From Ignavibacteriales bacterium (GTDB lineage Bacteria; Bacteroidota; Ignavibacteria; Ignavibacteriales; Melioribacteraceae), in assembly GCA_021740915.1 (NCBI GenBank), contig JAIOYW010000003.1:1-64000 (forward strand): 64,000 bases of DNA, read 5' to 3'. Below the pieces are notes generated by a model. The model did not search any database. It was not told where the DNA came from and worked only from the letters and a program-made list of their open reading frames with translations. The position numbers and the translations under genes were made by a program. The first letter of the stretch is position 1; each line of letters starts with the position of its first letter. Positions 1 to 8,280 of the stretch are shown piece after piece.

Positions 1-234
1 GGCAGCGCCCCTTCGACTGCGCTCAGGGCAGCGCCCCTTCGACTGCGCTCAGGGCAGCGCCCCTTCGACTGCGCTCAGGGCAGCGCCCCTTCGACTGCGC
101 TCAGGGCAGCGCCCCTTCGACTCCGCTCAGGGCAGCGCCCCTTCGACTGCGCTCAGGGCAGCGCCCCTTCGACTGCGCTCAGGGCAGCGCCCTTGGGCTA
201 CATTCAGGGCAACGCCCCTTCGACTGCATTCCTC
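1..234. repeat. 26-bp GC-rich tandem repeat array
   Basis: Seven near-perfect 26-bp units (1-182) begin GGCAGCGCCCC and end TTCGACTGCGCTCAG. The fifth unit has CTCCG for CTGCG. Two degenerate units follow to about 234. The array touches the left window edge, so its full length is unknown. Each unit contains arms (CCCTTCGACT / AG..GGG) that can fold. Related but decayed units recur at about 14340-14430. There are no unique spacers, so this is not a CRISPR array. No coding function is likely. Confidence 0.9.
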
Positions 235-242
235 ATAAGAAT

Positions 243-690
243 TTGAATATGTGCGAGGAAGGCGGATCGTATCGAAGTGGCCGGGACAAGGGCATGTCTC
301 TACAGGAAGGTAAAGCGAGCCGTCTTGAGTGGAGAAGGATGTTGAAAAAGTTGGTTTATAATGTGTGGGATAACTCACCCCCTCTTGTCTGTCGGTATCT
401 CGGGCAAATGGTGCCCCTCTCTTGGAAAGAGAGGGGTTGGGGTGAGTTCGAAATAATGTGCTCCGCGGTGGTCTTGCCAAGAGTCCCGCGAACGGGATAA
501 AAGGGGGGCAGGCGTTAGGCAGGGGTGAGTTGAGCTGTTGTTCTGAGAAAAATTGTCTGAACCATGATTCACAGGATTGAAGGATTGGCAGGATTATTTA
601 TGACCCCTAAGGGGTCAAATGTTTATAGAAAAAGCGCACAAAACATAGTACTTGTAGATTAAAAAACACAAACAAGATATTTGGTGATAA
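243..690. repeat. Interspersed intergenic repeat, copy 1
   Basis: This gene-free stretch carries the same composite repeat found twice more at 8281-9280. Modules in order are an ACTCACCCC...GGGGTGAGTT block (about 363-535) with the palindrome CCCCTCTCTTGGAAAGAGAGG inside it, a GAAAAATTGTCTGAACCATG block (about 546-595), and the perfect palindrome TGACCCCTAAGGGGTCA (601-617) followed by ATGTTTATAGAAAA. Open frames across it are shadows of the repeat. It also holds the upstream region of the gene at 692, where no strong promoter is recognisable. Confidence 0.8.
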
Positions 691-691
691 T

Positions 692-3232
692 ATGAAAACA
701 CAAAGTATTAAAAATAGCTTTCTAATACTGGGAATATTCATATCGCTCCTCTGCTGCATAGAGAAGCCTGAGGATTTGATAACAGGAGCGGGTATAACGA
801 CAGGGTTTGGGGGAAGGGTATTTGACCATCAAGGTAATCCGTTAATCGGAGTAAGTCTGACAACAGAACCCACAACCCGAAGTGTAATAACCGACAGTAA
901 GGGCAATTACACATTCAAGGGAATAAAGTCCGGTAACTATACGTTAAAGTGCTCACCGGAAAACTATGTACCAATAAGTGAGGAAATAACAGTCACAGAG
1001 AAAGAATTTACCATAGTAAACCTACAGACGGTAATAAAAGGGATAGTTACGGGGAAAATAACCGATCAAACTACAGGGGCAGCGGTAGAAGGAGTAACAA
1101 TAACAACAAGTCCCGAGAGTATAATAACGGCAACTGATGAGCAGGGGATATACCGGTTAGAATACGTTACAGCAGGGGAATATACAGTTAAGGCGAATAA
1201 GAGTGAATATGTAGAGATAACGAAAGCAGTGAAAGTAGAGAACGGAAAGACCAAAACCCAGAATATAGTAATGGTAACAACGTGGGGAAATGTCACCGGA
1301 AAAGTAACCGATGAGACAACGGGTTTAGCAGTCACAGGGGCAACAATAACAACAACACCTGCAACTAAGACAGTAACAACAGACGCCCAGGGGAATTACA
1401 CAATAGAGAAGATAGCAGCCGGGAGTTATACGATCCGGGCAAACAAGACTGAATATGTAGAAATGACCTCACAGATAGCAGTAGAGAACGGAAAGACGAA
1501 AACCCAGAATATAGTAATGGTAACAACGTGGGGAAATGTCACCGGGAAAGTGACCGATGAGACAACAGGCTTAGCAGTAACAGGGGCAACAATAACGACA
1601 ACACCTGCAACGAAGACAGTAACGACAGACGCCCAGGGAAATTATACTCTTGAGAAGATAGCGGCAGGGAGTTATACGATCCGGGCAAACAAGACTGAAT
1701 ATGTAGAAATGACCTCACAGATATCAGTAGAGAACGGAAAGACAAAAACCCAGAATATTATTATGGTAACAACGTGGGGAAATGTCACCGGAAAAGTTAC
1801 TGATGAGACAACGGGCTTAGCAGTTACAGGGGCAACAATAACGACAACCCCGGCAACTAAAACAGTAACGACAGACGCCCAGGGAAATTATACGATTGAA
1901 AAGATAGCCGCCGGGAGTTATACGTTAAAAGCAGAAAAGACAGATTATGTGGATAAAACAGCAAGTGTAACAGTACAGAATGGGCAGACCAAAACCCAGA
2001 ATATAACAATAATAATAAAAGGATCCGTCACCGGTAAAGTAACAGATGAAACAACGGGACAACCGGTGCAGGGAGCAACAATCACCACAACACCTGCAAC
2101 AAAGACAGTAACGACAGACGCCCAGGGAAATTATACGATTGAAAAGATAGCCGCCGGGAGTTATACGTTAAATTTCACAAAAACAGACTATGTTGGAAAT
2201 ACATCGGCTGTCACAGTGGAAAATGGAAAAACAAAAACAGTAAATGCTACAATTGTTATAAAAGGATCGGTTATTGGAAAAGTAACAGATGAGACAACAG
2301 GCTTAGCAGTGGCAGGTGCAACAATAACGACAACACCTGCAACAAAAACAGTATTAACAGACGCGCAGGGAAATTACACACTTGAAAAAATAACTGCCGA
2401 GAGTTACACACTTAATACGGTAAAAACAGGATACTACACAGCAGGAGTATCAATAACTATTACTAACGGACAAACCATAACGAAAAATTTATCACTTATA
2501 CAAGAAATTGGAGGAATGGTATATGTCCCTGGCGGGACATATCAGATGGGAGATACCCGCAACGAAGGTGCTTCAGATGAAAAGCCTGTGCATAGTGTAA
2601 CGCTGAGTTCATTTTATATTGGTCAATATGAAGTAACACAGAAACAATGGTTTGAAGTAATGGGCACAAGCCCGTCATATTTCACGGGAGACAATCTGCC
2701 TGTTGAGCGCGTAACATGGTATGAAGCAGTAAATTTCTGCAATGCACTGAGCGATGAGGAAGGACTTGAACGATATTACACAGTAAACGGAACAACAGTA
2801 ACAAGCAATCCGGGAAAAAAAGGCTACCGGCTGCCGACAGAGGCAGAATGGGAATATGCAGCAAAGGGAGGATTGACAGGCTCAGGAAGCCCGACAAAAT
2901 ACTCAGGGAGCGATAATATAGAAGAAGTAGCGTGGTATGGGGATAACTCAGGAAACACGACACATAACGTAGGGACAAAAGCAGCAAATGAATTAGGGAT
3001 CTATGATATGAGCGGAAACGTATGGGAATGGTGCTGGGACTGGTATGGAGAGACATACTACAGCAGCAGCCCGTCACAAGACCCGCAGGGACCTGCAAGC
3101 GGCAGTTACCGTGTTCTGCGCGGCGGCTCGTGGGGCTACGTCGACGGCGTCTGCCGTTCTGCTAACCGCTACAGGAGCAATCCAGGTGGCGGGAACAACG
3201 ACTTCGGTTTCCGTCTTGCCCGGGACTTATAG
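692..3232 (+). CDS. Variable surface protein: carboxypeptidase-regulatory-like repeats plus FGE-sulfatase domain with DGR-type variable C-terminus
   Basis: An 846-residue exported protein. An N-terminal hydrophobic segment ends in LLCC at residues 19-22, suggesting a lipoprotein, although the lipobox is not canonical. Seven beta-sandwich repeats of about 81-82 residues (carboxypeptidase regulatory-like, each with GxVTGKVTDETTG and TDAQGNYT motifs) fill residues 30-600 and probably form a stalk. Residues 606-846 are an FGE-sulfatase/SUMF1-like (C-type lectin fold) domain with VPGGTYQMG, RLPTEAEWEYAA, GNVWEWCWDWYG and RGGSW motifs. Codons for residues 815-838 are the variable region described separately. 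The positions corresponding to the catalytic cysteines of true formylglycine-generating enzyme fall in this variable stretch and are not Cys here, so I infer a binding rather than an enzymatic role. The domain is close in DNA to that of the caspase-like gene at 11098. Start ATG 692; no clear Shine-Dalgarno. Confidence 0.85.
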   Translation: MKTQSIKNSFLILGIFISLLCCIEKPEDLITGAGITTGFGGRVFDHQGNPLIGVSLTTEPTTRSVITDSKGNYTFKGIKSGNYTLKCSPENYVPISEEITVTEKEFTIVNLQTVIKGIVTGKITDQTTGAAVEGVTITTSPESIITATDEQGIYRLEYVTAGEYTVKANKSEYVEITKAVKVENGKTKTQNIVMVTTWGNVTGKVTDETTGLAVTGATITTTPATKTVTTDAQGNYTIEKIAAGSYTIRANKTEYVEMTSQIAVENGKTKTQNIVMVTTWGNVTGKVTDETTGLAVTGATITTTPATKTVTTDAQGNYTLEKIAAGSYTIRANKTEYVEMTSQISVENGKTKTQNIIMVTTWGNVTGKVTDETTGLAVTGATITTTPATKTVTTDAQGNYTIEKIAAGSYTLKAEKTDYVDKTASVTVQNGQTKTQNITIIIKGSVTGKVTDETTGQPVQGATITTTPATKTVTTDAQGNYTIEKIAAGSYTLNFTKTDYVGNTSAVTVENGKTKTVNATIVIKGSVIGKVTDETTGLAVAGATITTTPATKTVLTDAQGNYTLEKITAESYTLNTVKTGYYTAGVSITITNGQTITKNLSLIQEIGGMVYVPGGTYQMGDTRNEGASDEKPVHSVTLSSFYIGQYEVTQKQWFEVMGTSPSYFTGDNLPVERVTWYEAVNFCNALSDEEGLERYYTVNGTTVTSNPGKKGYRLPTEAEWEYAAKGGLTGSGSPTKYSGSDNIEEVAWYGDNSGNTTHNVGTKAANELGIYDMSGNVWEWCWDWYGETYYSSSPSQDPQGPASGSYRVLRGGSWGYVDGVCRSANRYRSNPGGGNNDFGFRLARDL
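1287..2270 (+). repeat. Coding tandem repeat, 246/243-bp period
   Basis: Within the gene at 692 the DNA repeats with a 246-bp period (the GTCACCGG motif recurs near 1293, 1539 and 1785), then a 243-bp step to about 2028. The three central copies are nearly identical even at many synonymous sites, which suggests recent amplification or gene conversion. The period is a whole number of codons, so copy-number change keeps the frame. Confidence 0.85.
3134..3205 (+). other. DGR-type variable region VR1
   Basis: Twenty-four codons between the invariant TGG (GGSW motif) and GGT-TTC-CG. Compared with the matching codons at 12904-12975, 21 of 72 bases differ, all at codon positions 1 or 2 and none at position 3. 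In 18 of the 21 one copy has A; in the other three (codons 2, 5 and 13) neither has, which fits independent mutation of a template A. The invariant island TGC CGT TCT GCT contains no A. The inferred template codons are mostly AAC. Just upstream, the two genes differ only at synonymous third positions, the opposite pattern. Confidence 0.88.
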
Positions 3233-3248
3233 TTTTTGTTACCCTTTG

Positions 3249-3291
3249 CCCGCCCCGCTCTGCCCCGCAAGGCGGGGCTTTGCGGGGCGGG
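3249..3291 (+). other. GC-rich hairpin downstream of VR1
   Basis: CCCGCCCCGC (3249-3258) pairs with GCGGGGCGGG (3282-3291). Inside, GCCCCGC (3262-3268) pairs with GCGGGGC (3272-3278) over an AAG loop, with a TCT/TTT internal loop. It begins 17 bp after the stop codon. A closely similar structure follows VR2 (13041-13076). It lacks a T-run, so a simple intrinsic terminator is less likely. In the Bordetella phage BPP-1 DGR, a hairpin/cruciform just downstream of the variable repeat is needed for efficient homing; a like role is inferred here. Confidence 0.7.
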
Positions 3292-3297
3292 GTATGA

Positions 3298-3979
3298 GGA
3301 AGAGAATGATGTTAAAAAAAAAGTTGGTTTTGTTGTGTGGGAGAACTCACCCCTGCCTACCGGCAGGCAGGCCCTAACCCCCTCTCTTAGCCAAGAGAGG
3401 GGGAAAACAGAGGCTCAAATAGCCGTGTGATCAGTGGGGGGTGAGTTGAGGATGCCAATAAAGACCTGGCTAATGCCAAGTGACCAGAGTTGAAATTTCA
3501 GCAAGTATGGTGAGGATTGTTTAAACAGGATTTTCAGTATTGGATGATGGGTGAGATAAGTTGGTTTTTAATGTGGGAGAACTCACCCCTTTGAAGGAAA
3601 AGCAGATTTACCTCGCATTTTCCCCTCCCTGCCCCGCAGAGCGGTGGTCTTGGCAAGAGTCCCGCGAACGGGATAAAAGGGGTTGGGGTGAGTTTGAAAT
3701 GAAGGAAATATTGGACTATTCAAGAGCCCTGTTTGCCCCGCTCTGCGCGGCGTTGCCGGGTAAAAGGGGGAGAAAACCCGGCTCGGAGAGGTATATGGGT
3801 CGAGTAGGGCCTGCCTGCCCTGCCTGCGGCAGGCAGGCGCAGGCAGGGGTGAGTTTGCTATAACAAAACCAACAGGATACGCTCAATGGGATGCTGGTCT
3901 TTGAGAAACCACATTTTGCGGTGCAAAAGAGTTAAGACAGAGTAATGGTATTAAAAAATAAATTGATAACGAAAAGAAT
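3298..3979. repeat. Intergenic repeat-rich stretch
   Basis: No gene is seen. It holds several ACTCACCCC...GGTGAGTT modules (about 3340-3450, 3570-3700, 3740-3860). One of these, with the GAGGGGGAAAACAGAGGCTC segment, recurs at 4390-4485. The CGCGGTGGTCTTG-like and GTCCCGCGAACGGGATAAAA segments are shared with 243-690 and 8281-9280. Short GC-rich inverted repeats such as GCCTGCC...GGCAGGC occur at 3830-3850. Confidence 0.75.
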
Positions 3980-4369
3980 ATGAGCTTAAAGGTACCGGAA
4001 AGTCTGAGAATGATTGCAAAAATCAGCGCACGGGAAATGCGGAAGACATCCACTCCTGAAGAGGAAATGGTGTGGGAAATATTACGGAACAGAAAATATA
4101 AAGGGATAAAGTTCTTAAGACAGCACCAGATATTTTATGATTTGAAGGGACAGACAACCGTCATGATTACGGATTTCTACTCAAATGAATTGCAGCTGGT
4201 TATAGAAATAGATGGGGGATACCATGAGAATATCAAAAGAGAAGATGAGGAAAGAGATAAAATTTGTGAATTACTTGGATTAAGAGTATTAAGGATAAAA
4301 AACGATCTAATAAAGAAAGATTCAGGAGAATTCATTCGGAAGCTTGAAGGATTTATTAAAAATGATTGA
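3980..4369 (+). CDS. DUF559 domain protein (endonuclease-like fold)
   Basis: A 129-residue cytoplasmic protein matching the DUF559 family: an N-terminal AREMRKTSTPEEEMVWEILR stretch, then KGIKFLRQH, an acidic ITDFYSN segment and VIEIDGGYH, followed by DEERDKICELLGLRVLRI. The D...E-x-D arrangement is that of the Vsr/restriction-endonuclease-like fold, so DNA nicking or cleavage is plausible, but the biological role of the family is unsettled. It stands alone between repeat-rich spacers and is often found scattered in such genomes. Length is usual for the family. Start ATG 3980; the upstream GAAAAG is only a weak ribosome site. Confidence 0.85.
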   Translation: MSLKVPESLRMIAKISAREMRKTSTPEEEMVWEILRNRKYKGIKFLRQHQIFYDLKGQTTVMITDFYSNELQLVIEIDGGYHENIKREDEERDKICELLGLRVLRIKNDLIKKDSGEFIRKLEGFIKND

Positions 4370-4654
4370 TGAAAAAAAGGTGGTTTTTTGTGTGGGAGAA
4401 CTCACCCCCCAACCCCCTCTCTTGGCTAAGAGAGGGGGAAAACAGAGGCTCAAATAGCCGTGTGATCAGTGGGGGGTGAGTTGATTGCAGGAAGAAAGAA
4501 CCGCCTTCTGCAGGCAGGCGGTAGGCAGGGGTGAGTTTGAAATAATACTCCGCGTGGCCAAGGGAAAGATCATTGCCCCGGAGACGTGAAACAGGAATAA
4601 ATTGAGGTACAAATTTTAACGAAGATAATTTCTCTAATTTATAACAACTAACTC
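4370..4654. repeat. Intergenic repeat copies
   Basis: Gene-free. It contains a second copy of the module at 3340-3450 (GAGGGGGAAAACAGAGGCTC, then a shared AGCCGTGTGATCAGTGGGGG segment) and a partial module at 4500-4550 with GGCAGGCGGTAGGCAGGGGT. The last 100 bases are ordinary AT-rich upstream sequence for the gene at 4668. Confidence 0.7.
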
Positions 4655-4662
4655 AAAAGGAG
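4655..4662 (+). promoter_or_regulatory. Strong ribosome binding site
   Basis: AAAAGGAG lies 5 bases before ATG 4668 and fixes the start of the LPP20-like lipoprotein. Such a clear site is uncommon in this window. Confidence 0.75.
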
Positions 4663-4667
4663 CAGTT

Positions 4668-5249
4668 ATGAAAAAACAACTTTCAATTATCGTTCTTCTT
4701 TTTGCCGTATTATTTGTATTTGCATGCAGCGGTTCTCAGCCGCTTCCGCCAACTGATGAAGGCGATATCCCGGCATGGTTCATGGAATTCAGCAACGATA
4801 TGAACTTTTTCACATCAGCAAAAACAGCAACATCCAAAGATATGCAGATGGCTATTGATAAAGCAGTTACTGATGCACGGGCTGAAATAAGCAACCAGCT
4901 TAATCTTAAAGTGCAGAATCTTATCAAGAAATTTTCGGATGAAGTGGGTACGAATGAGAATTCAACTCTTGTTCAGCAATATTCGAACACAATCAAAACC
5001 TACACCGAGCAGCAGCTTTCCGGCAGCCGTATTATGAAACAGCAGGTAAAACGCGATGGAAATAATTTCCGCTCTTATGTGCTGGTAGTGTATCCATTGG
5101 GCGCAGCTAATGCAGCTCTGCAGAATGCTTTGCAGAAAGATCAGGAGATGTGGATAAAATACCAGTCTTCTGAAGCTCAGAAAGAGTTGGACGAAGAGAG
5201 CCGCAAGTATAATGAAGATATGGAAAAGATCAAAAATATGCCGAAATAA
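4668..5249 (+). CDS. LPP20-like lipoprotein
   Basis: A 193-residue predicted lipoprotein. The signal ends in VFAC, with Cys about residue 20 as lipidation site. An LPP20-like region follows (IPAWFMEF, then a long amphipathic stretch IDKAVTDARAEISNQLNLKV, and a beta segment SYVLVVYPL). The C-terminal 40 residues are charged and likely coiled coil (EAQKELDEESRKYNEDMEKI). Probably anchored at the outer membrane facing the periplasm; the biochemical role is unknown. It is the first gene of a four-gene run (4668-8270), and its stop codon overlaps the next start in TAATG, implying translational coupling. Confidence 0.75.
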   Translation: MKKQLSIIVLLFAVLFVFACSGSQPLPPTDEGDIPAWFMEFSNDMNFFTSAKTATSKDMQMAIDKAVTDARAEISNQLNLKVQNLIKKFSDEVGTNENSTLVQQYSNTIKTYTEQQLSGSRIMKQQVKRDGNNFRSYVLVVYPLGAANAALQNALQKDQEMWIKYQSSEAQKELDEESRKYNEDMEKIKNMPK

Positions 5250-5962
5250 TGCTTAGAACGATATTAGTTATTTTTATTGGCATATCCGGAGTTTTTGCGC
5301 AGGATTTTCCCGACTGGTTCCTGAAGCAGGGGGATTATCCGGGAATTGTTGTGGGATATTCAACGAATGCTTTTATAAACGATTCGTCTTATGCTTATGC
5401 ACGGAAGGATGCCGCCTGTAATATGGCGGCATTCAGCCGGGTGCAGATATCCGGCGAAAGGGCTTATACCGATACAGAAGCCGGTTTTTTCTATGTGAAG
5501 GATTCTTTCCGTGAATATTTCGACTGCGGATCCTTTACAGGAACAGCCGCAAAAATGGCCGCTTTCGATTCAGTTCAAATGGCAGATTATGTTATTATTG
5601 CTCTTGATCGGAACGGGATCGAGGGCAGATTATTATCCGGGCAAATTACAAAGAGTGGGTTTTCAAAACCTGCCTGGCTCGATTCCCTTCCTGCAGATGC
5701 AGAATACATTTACGCCCGCGGCGATTCGGAGCCGAATCTCTTCGAATCCGATGCGTGGAAAAACGCAGAAAAACGGGGCAGAATAAGACTCGCTCAGCAG
5801 AAGGGCGGAAAATTCCGCGAACTTACACGGAAAGACGTTGTGGAAACAGCAAAATATAAATCGGAAAATATTGATGTGATCATTTCCGGTATTGAAGTTA
5901 CTGGAAGGTACTTTGATCCTTCCATTCAAAAATACTTTGTCCTTTTAAGGATGAAGGACTGA
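5249..5962 (+). CDS. Secreted LPP20-like protein
   Basis: A 237-residue protein with a signal peptide (cleavage after GVFAQ, about residue 18). The mature N-terminus DFPDWFLKQGDYPGIVVGYS resembles the start of LPP20-like proteins, followed by an ARKDAACNMAAFSRVQ helix. A second DWF-like motif (PAWLDSLP) near residue 148 and ARGDSEPNLFESDAWKNAEKRGRIRLAQ suggest a duplicated version of the same fold. ATG overlaps the previous stop by one base. Function unknown; probably works with the neighbouring secreted proteins. Confidence 0.65.
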   Translation: MLRTILVIFIGISGVFAQDFPDWFLKQGDYPGIVVGYSTNAFINDSSYAYARKDAACNMAAFSRVQISGERAYTDTEAGFFYVKDSFREYFDCGSFTGTAAKMAAFDSVQMADYVIIALDRNGIEGRLLSGQITKSGFSKPAWLDSLPADAEYIYARGDSEPNLFESDAWKNAEKRGRIRLAQQKGGKFRELTRKDVVETAKYKSENIDVIISGIEVTGRYFDPSIQKYFVLLRMKD

Positions 5963-5973
5963 CGAGGTGTAAA

Positions 5974-7479
5974 ATGCAAAAATTTATTCTCTTGATATGG
6001 ATATTTATAACTTCAGGCTTATATGCGCAGGATGAGGGATATAAAAAATGGCTGGAAGCGCAGAATAAAAATTTTAAGAATTACCAGGATGAAATGGATA
6101 AGAAATTCGGGGATTACCTGAAGCAGCAGTGGAAGCAGTTCGAATCCTTTGCCGGAAAAAAGGCGGACGAGAAACCGAAGCCGAAAACACTGCCCAAAGC
6201 TGATCCGGCGGCGGCTCCTCCTGCAGTTAAGCAGCCGGCTGAGAAGCCTGTAAGTCCGCCGAAGCCTGAACCAAATCCGATACCGGAGACAGAACCGGCG
6301 CCGATGCCGAAACCTGTTCCGCCACCTCCTCCAAAACCACAGCCTATTGCTCCTCCGGCGGCTGTTTCCCCTTATTCAGTATTAGATATTCCTTTTTTTG
6401 GCGTCAGCGCCAAAATATCCGCCCCGAAAGAAGTGAAAGCAAAGCTTATTCCTCCGGTAAATAACGATAAAATAGCTTCGTTCTGGGATGAGGTTTCCCA
6501 AAAGGATTTTTCTAAAGTTTTAAGTGAAGCTGCAGAAAAGCGGGCGGAAATGAATCTCAACGATTGGGGTTATTTGCTGCTGCTCAAAAAATCAGCCGAT
6601 GCCATCTATAGAAAAGGATCAGCCGAGAGCACACTGCTGCTCTGGTATCTGCTCAATAAGTCCGGATACATGGTTAAGGTCGCTTATAATAAGGAGGGCG
6701 GTGTTTTCCTGCTTGCTGCAAGCGAGGACATGATATATGGAATGTCCTATATTTTCCGCCACGACAAGGTGGTCGATTATATTATTGATCCTGATAACCT
6801 TCGGAATGAAAGCGTGGGCAGTGTTTATTCTTACGATAAGGATTTCCCCGGTTCAAAAAAAATGCTGAGCATGAGTTTTTCAGGCAGCCTTGCAATTGGC
6901 AATGATATAAAAGCCAAAAAATTAAATTTTAGTTATAAGGGAAAAAGTTTTGAATTAAATATCCGTTATAATAAAAACTCCGTTGATTTTTTCCTTGACT
7001 ATCCTTACGTAAAATTAGAAAATTATTTCAGTTTTCCACCGAGTCCTGAGGCTTCTTCCAGTCTGATCAGCGGATTAAAGCCGGTTATCGCCGGTAAATC
7101 TAAACCTGAGCAGGTAAATATGATCATGCGCTTTGTTCAAACGGCGTTTGAGTATAAGGTTGACGACGATAATTTCGGACGGGAGAAGCCCCTTTTTAGG
7201 GATGAGATTCTGCACTATCAGTACTCTGACTGCGAGGATAGGGCGATTCTCTACACATATCTTGTGAAAGAATTAACAGGCCTGAAGGTTGTTGCTATTG
7301 ACTGGCCCGGGCATGTGGCGGCGGCAGTTAAATTTGATGAATCTGTCCCGGGTGATTACATTACATACAAAGGAGCAAAATACACTGTTACCGATCCTAC
7401 TTATATAAATTCTTATGCGGGAATGTGTATGCCGGATTTTAAAGCGGTGCAGCCTGAAGCAATTATAGAGATAAATTAG
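5974..7479 (+). CDS. Secreted transglutaminase-like protein with proline-rich linker
   Basis: A 501-residue exported protein (signal ends SGLYAQ, about residue 19). A charged helical stretch (20-60) is followed by a Pro/Lys-rich linker (about 65-130), then a globular region, and a C-terminal transglutaminase-like fold. The likely catalytic triad is visible: Cys420 in SDCEDRA, His447 in WPGHVAAAV and Asp474 in VTDPTY. Members of this superfamily act as cysteine proteases or cross-linking or amidase enzymes; which reaction occurs here cannot be told. Its position in the run with LPP20-like proteins suggests envelope processing. It starts 11 bases after the previous stop with a GAGG ribosome site. 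Confidence 0.8.
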   Translation: MQKFILLIWIFITSGLYAQDEGYKKWLEAQNKNFKNYQDEMDKKFGDYLKQQWKQFESFAGKKADEKPKPKTLPKADPAAAPPAVKQPAEKPVSPPKPEPNPIPETEPAPMPKPVPPPPPKPQPIAPPAAVSPYSVLDIPFFGVSAKISAPKEVKAKLIPPVNNDKIASFWDEVSQKDFSKVLSEAAEKRAEMNLNDWGYLLLLKKSADAIYRKGSAESTLLLWYLLNKSGYMVKVAYNKEGGVFLLAASEDMIYGMSYIFRHDKVVDYIIDPDNLRNESVGSVYSYDKDFPGSKKMLSMSFSGSLAIGNDIKAKKLNFSYKGKSFELNIRYNKNSVDFFLDYPYVKLENYFSFPPSPEASSSLISGLKPVIAGKSKPEQVNMIMRFVQTAFEYKVDDDNFGREKPLFRDEILHYQYSDCEDRAILYTYLVKELTGLKVVAIDWPGHVAAAVKFDESVPGDYITYKGAKYTVTDPTYINSYAGMCMPDFKAVQPEAIIEIN

Positions 7480-7490
7480 GAGTATTTGAA

Positions 7491-8270
7491 ATGAAAAAAA
7501 CACTCGTATTTGCAGTTATTTTTGCCGGCTGGTTGAGCGCAGTTAATGCGCAGATAGTAACGGATAAGCAGAAAAAGACTATGGATGATATGCTTAGGGA
7601 AATGGAGACAGGCAAGCTGACTCTCTATTTTACGGATGCACTTACCGGTAGGGGGATAAAGGGCGTTAAAGTGGCGCTTGGCGAAATGGATAAATATATA
7701 ACCGATTTCGAAGGGAAAATACTTTTTGAACTCATAGAGCCGAATGCAGTTATTATCGTAAAAGCTGAGCATGAAAAATATATCGCGGCAGAATTTGAGA
7801 TAGAAGCCGAAGCCGGAACCATACGCGGCAATCAGTTCTCCCTTTCACCAAAGATGCCGGTCGGGGCTGTGCGTATTGTGCTCGATTGGGGTAAATCGCC
7901 GGCTGATCTCGATCTGCATCTCGAAAAGGTGAGCGATTATCATATCTCGTACCGGAACAAACGCGTCTCTGCCGATGGAATTGCTAATCTCGACCGCGAT
8001 GATACAGACGGGCAGGGTCCTGAAACAATTACAGTGAAACGTGTTGATAACGGCGCCATATACAAATGCTTCGTACACGATTACAGCAACAAATCGAACA
8101 AACAGAGCCGCGCTTTGTCGGATTCAGAGGGCAATGTTAAAGTATATGGCGGAAATAACGAGCTACTGCATGTTATTCGTATTACGCCTGATATGTCCGG
8201 TGTGAACTGGCATTTGTTCGATATCCGAAATGGGATGATTGAACTGAAAAATAATGTTGAGGAATGGTAG
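7491..8270 (+). CDS. Secreted DUF2135-like (YfaP-type) protein
   Basis: A 259-residue exported protein (signal ends AVNAQ, about residue 21). Residues 40-110 look like a small beta-sandwich of carboxypeptidase-regulatory type (LYFTDALTGRGIKGVKVALG, YITDFEGKI). Residues 118-255 fit the DUF2135/YfaP pattern: VRIVLDWGKSPADLDLHLE, YRNKRV, LDRDDTDGQGPETITV. An extracellular or periplasmic role is expected; no enzymatic residues are evident. Last gene of the 4668-8270 run, with AGGAG ahead of the start. Confidence 0.7.
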   Translation: MKKTLVFAVIFAGWLSAVNAQIVTDKQKKTMDDMLREMETGKLTLYFTDALTGRGIKGVKVALGEMDKYITDFEGKILFELIEPNAVIIVKAEHEKYIAAEFEIEAEAGTIRGNQFSLSPKMPVGAVRIVLDWGKSPADLDLHLEKVSDYHISYRNKRVSADGIANLDRDDTDGQGPETITVKRVDNGAIYKCFVHDYSNKSNKQSRALSDSEGNVKVYGGNNELLHVIRITPDMSGVNWHLFDIRNGMIELKNNVEEW

Positions 8271-8280
8271 CAGAATTCTG

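Noticed and set aside
1-234. Possible CRISPR array
   Set aside because: The 26-bp units are directly abutting with no spacers, and no cas genes were seen.
127-572. Small proteins encoded by open frames in the repeat regions
   Set aside because: The frames follow the repeat sequence in several frames and both strands, recur at 8571-9278, and have no ribosome sites or family resemblance.
692-3232. Active formylglycine-generating enzyme
   Set aside because: The positions equivalent to the two catalytic cysteines fall in the variable region and are not Cys; no sulfatase gene is nearby and the domain sits on an exported repeat stalk.
3249-3291. Plain intrinsic terminator
   Set aside because: There is no T-run after the stem, and the same structure recurs specifically after the second variable region.
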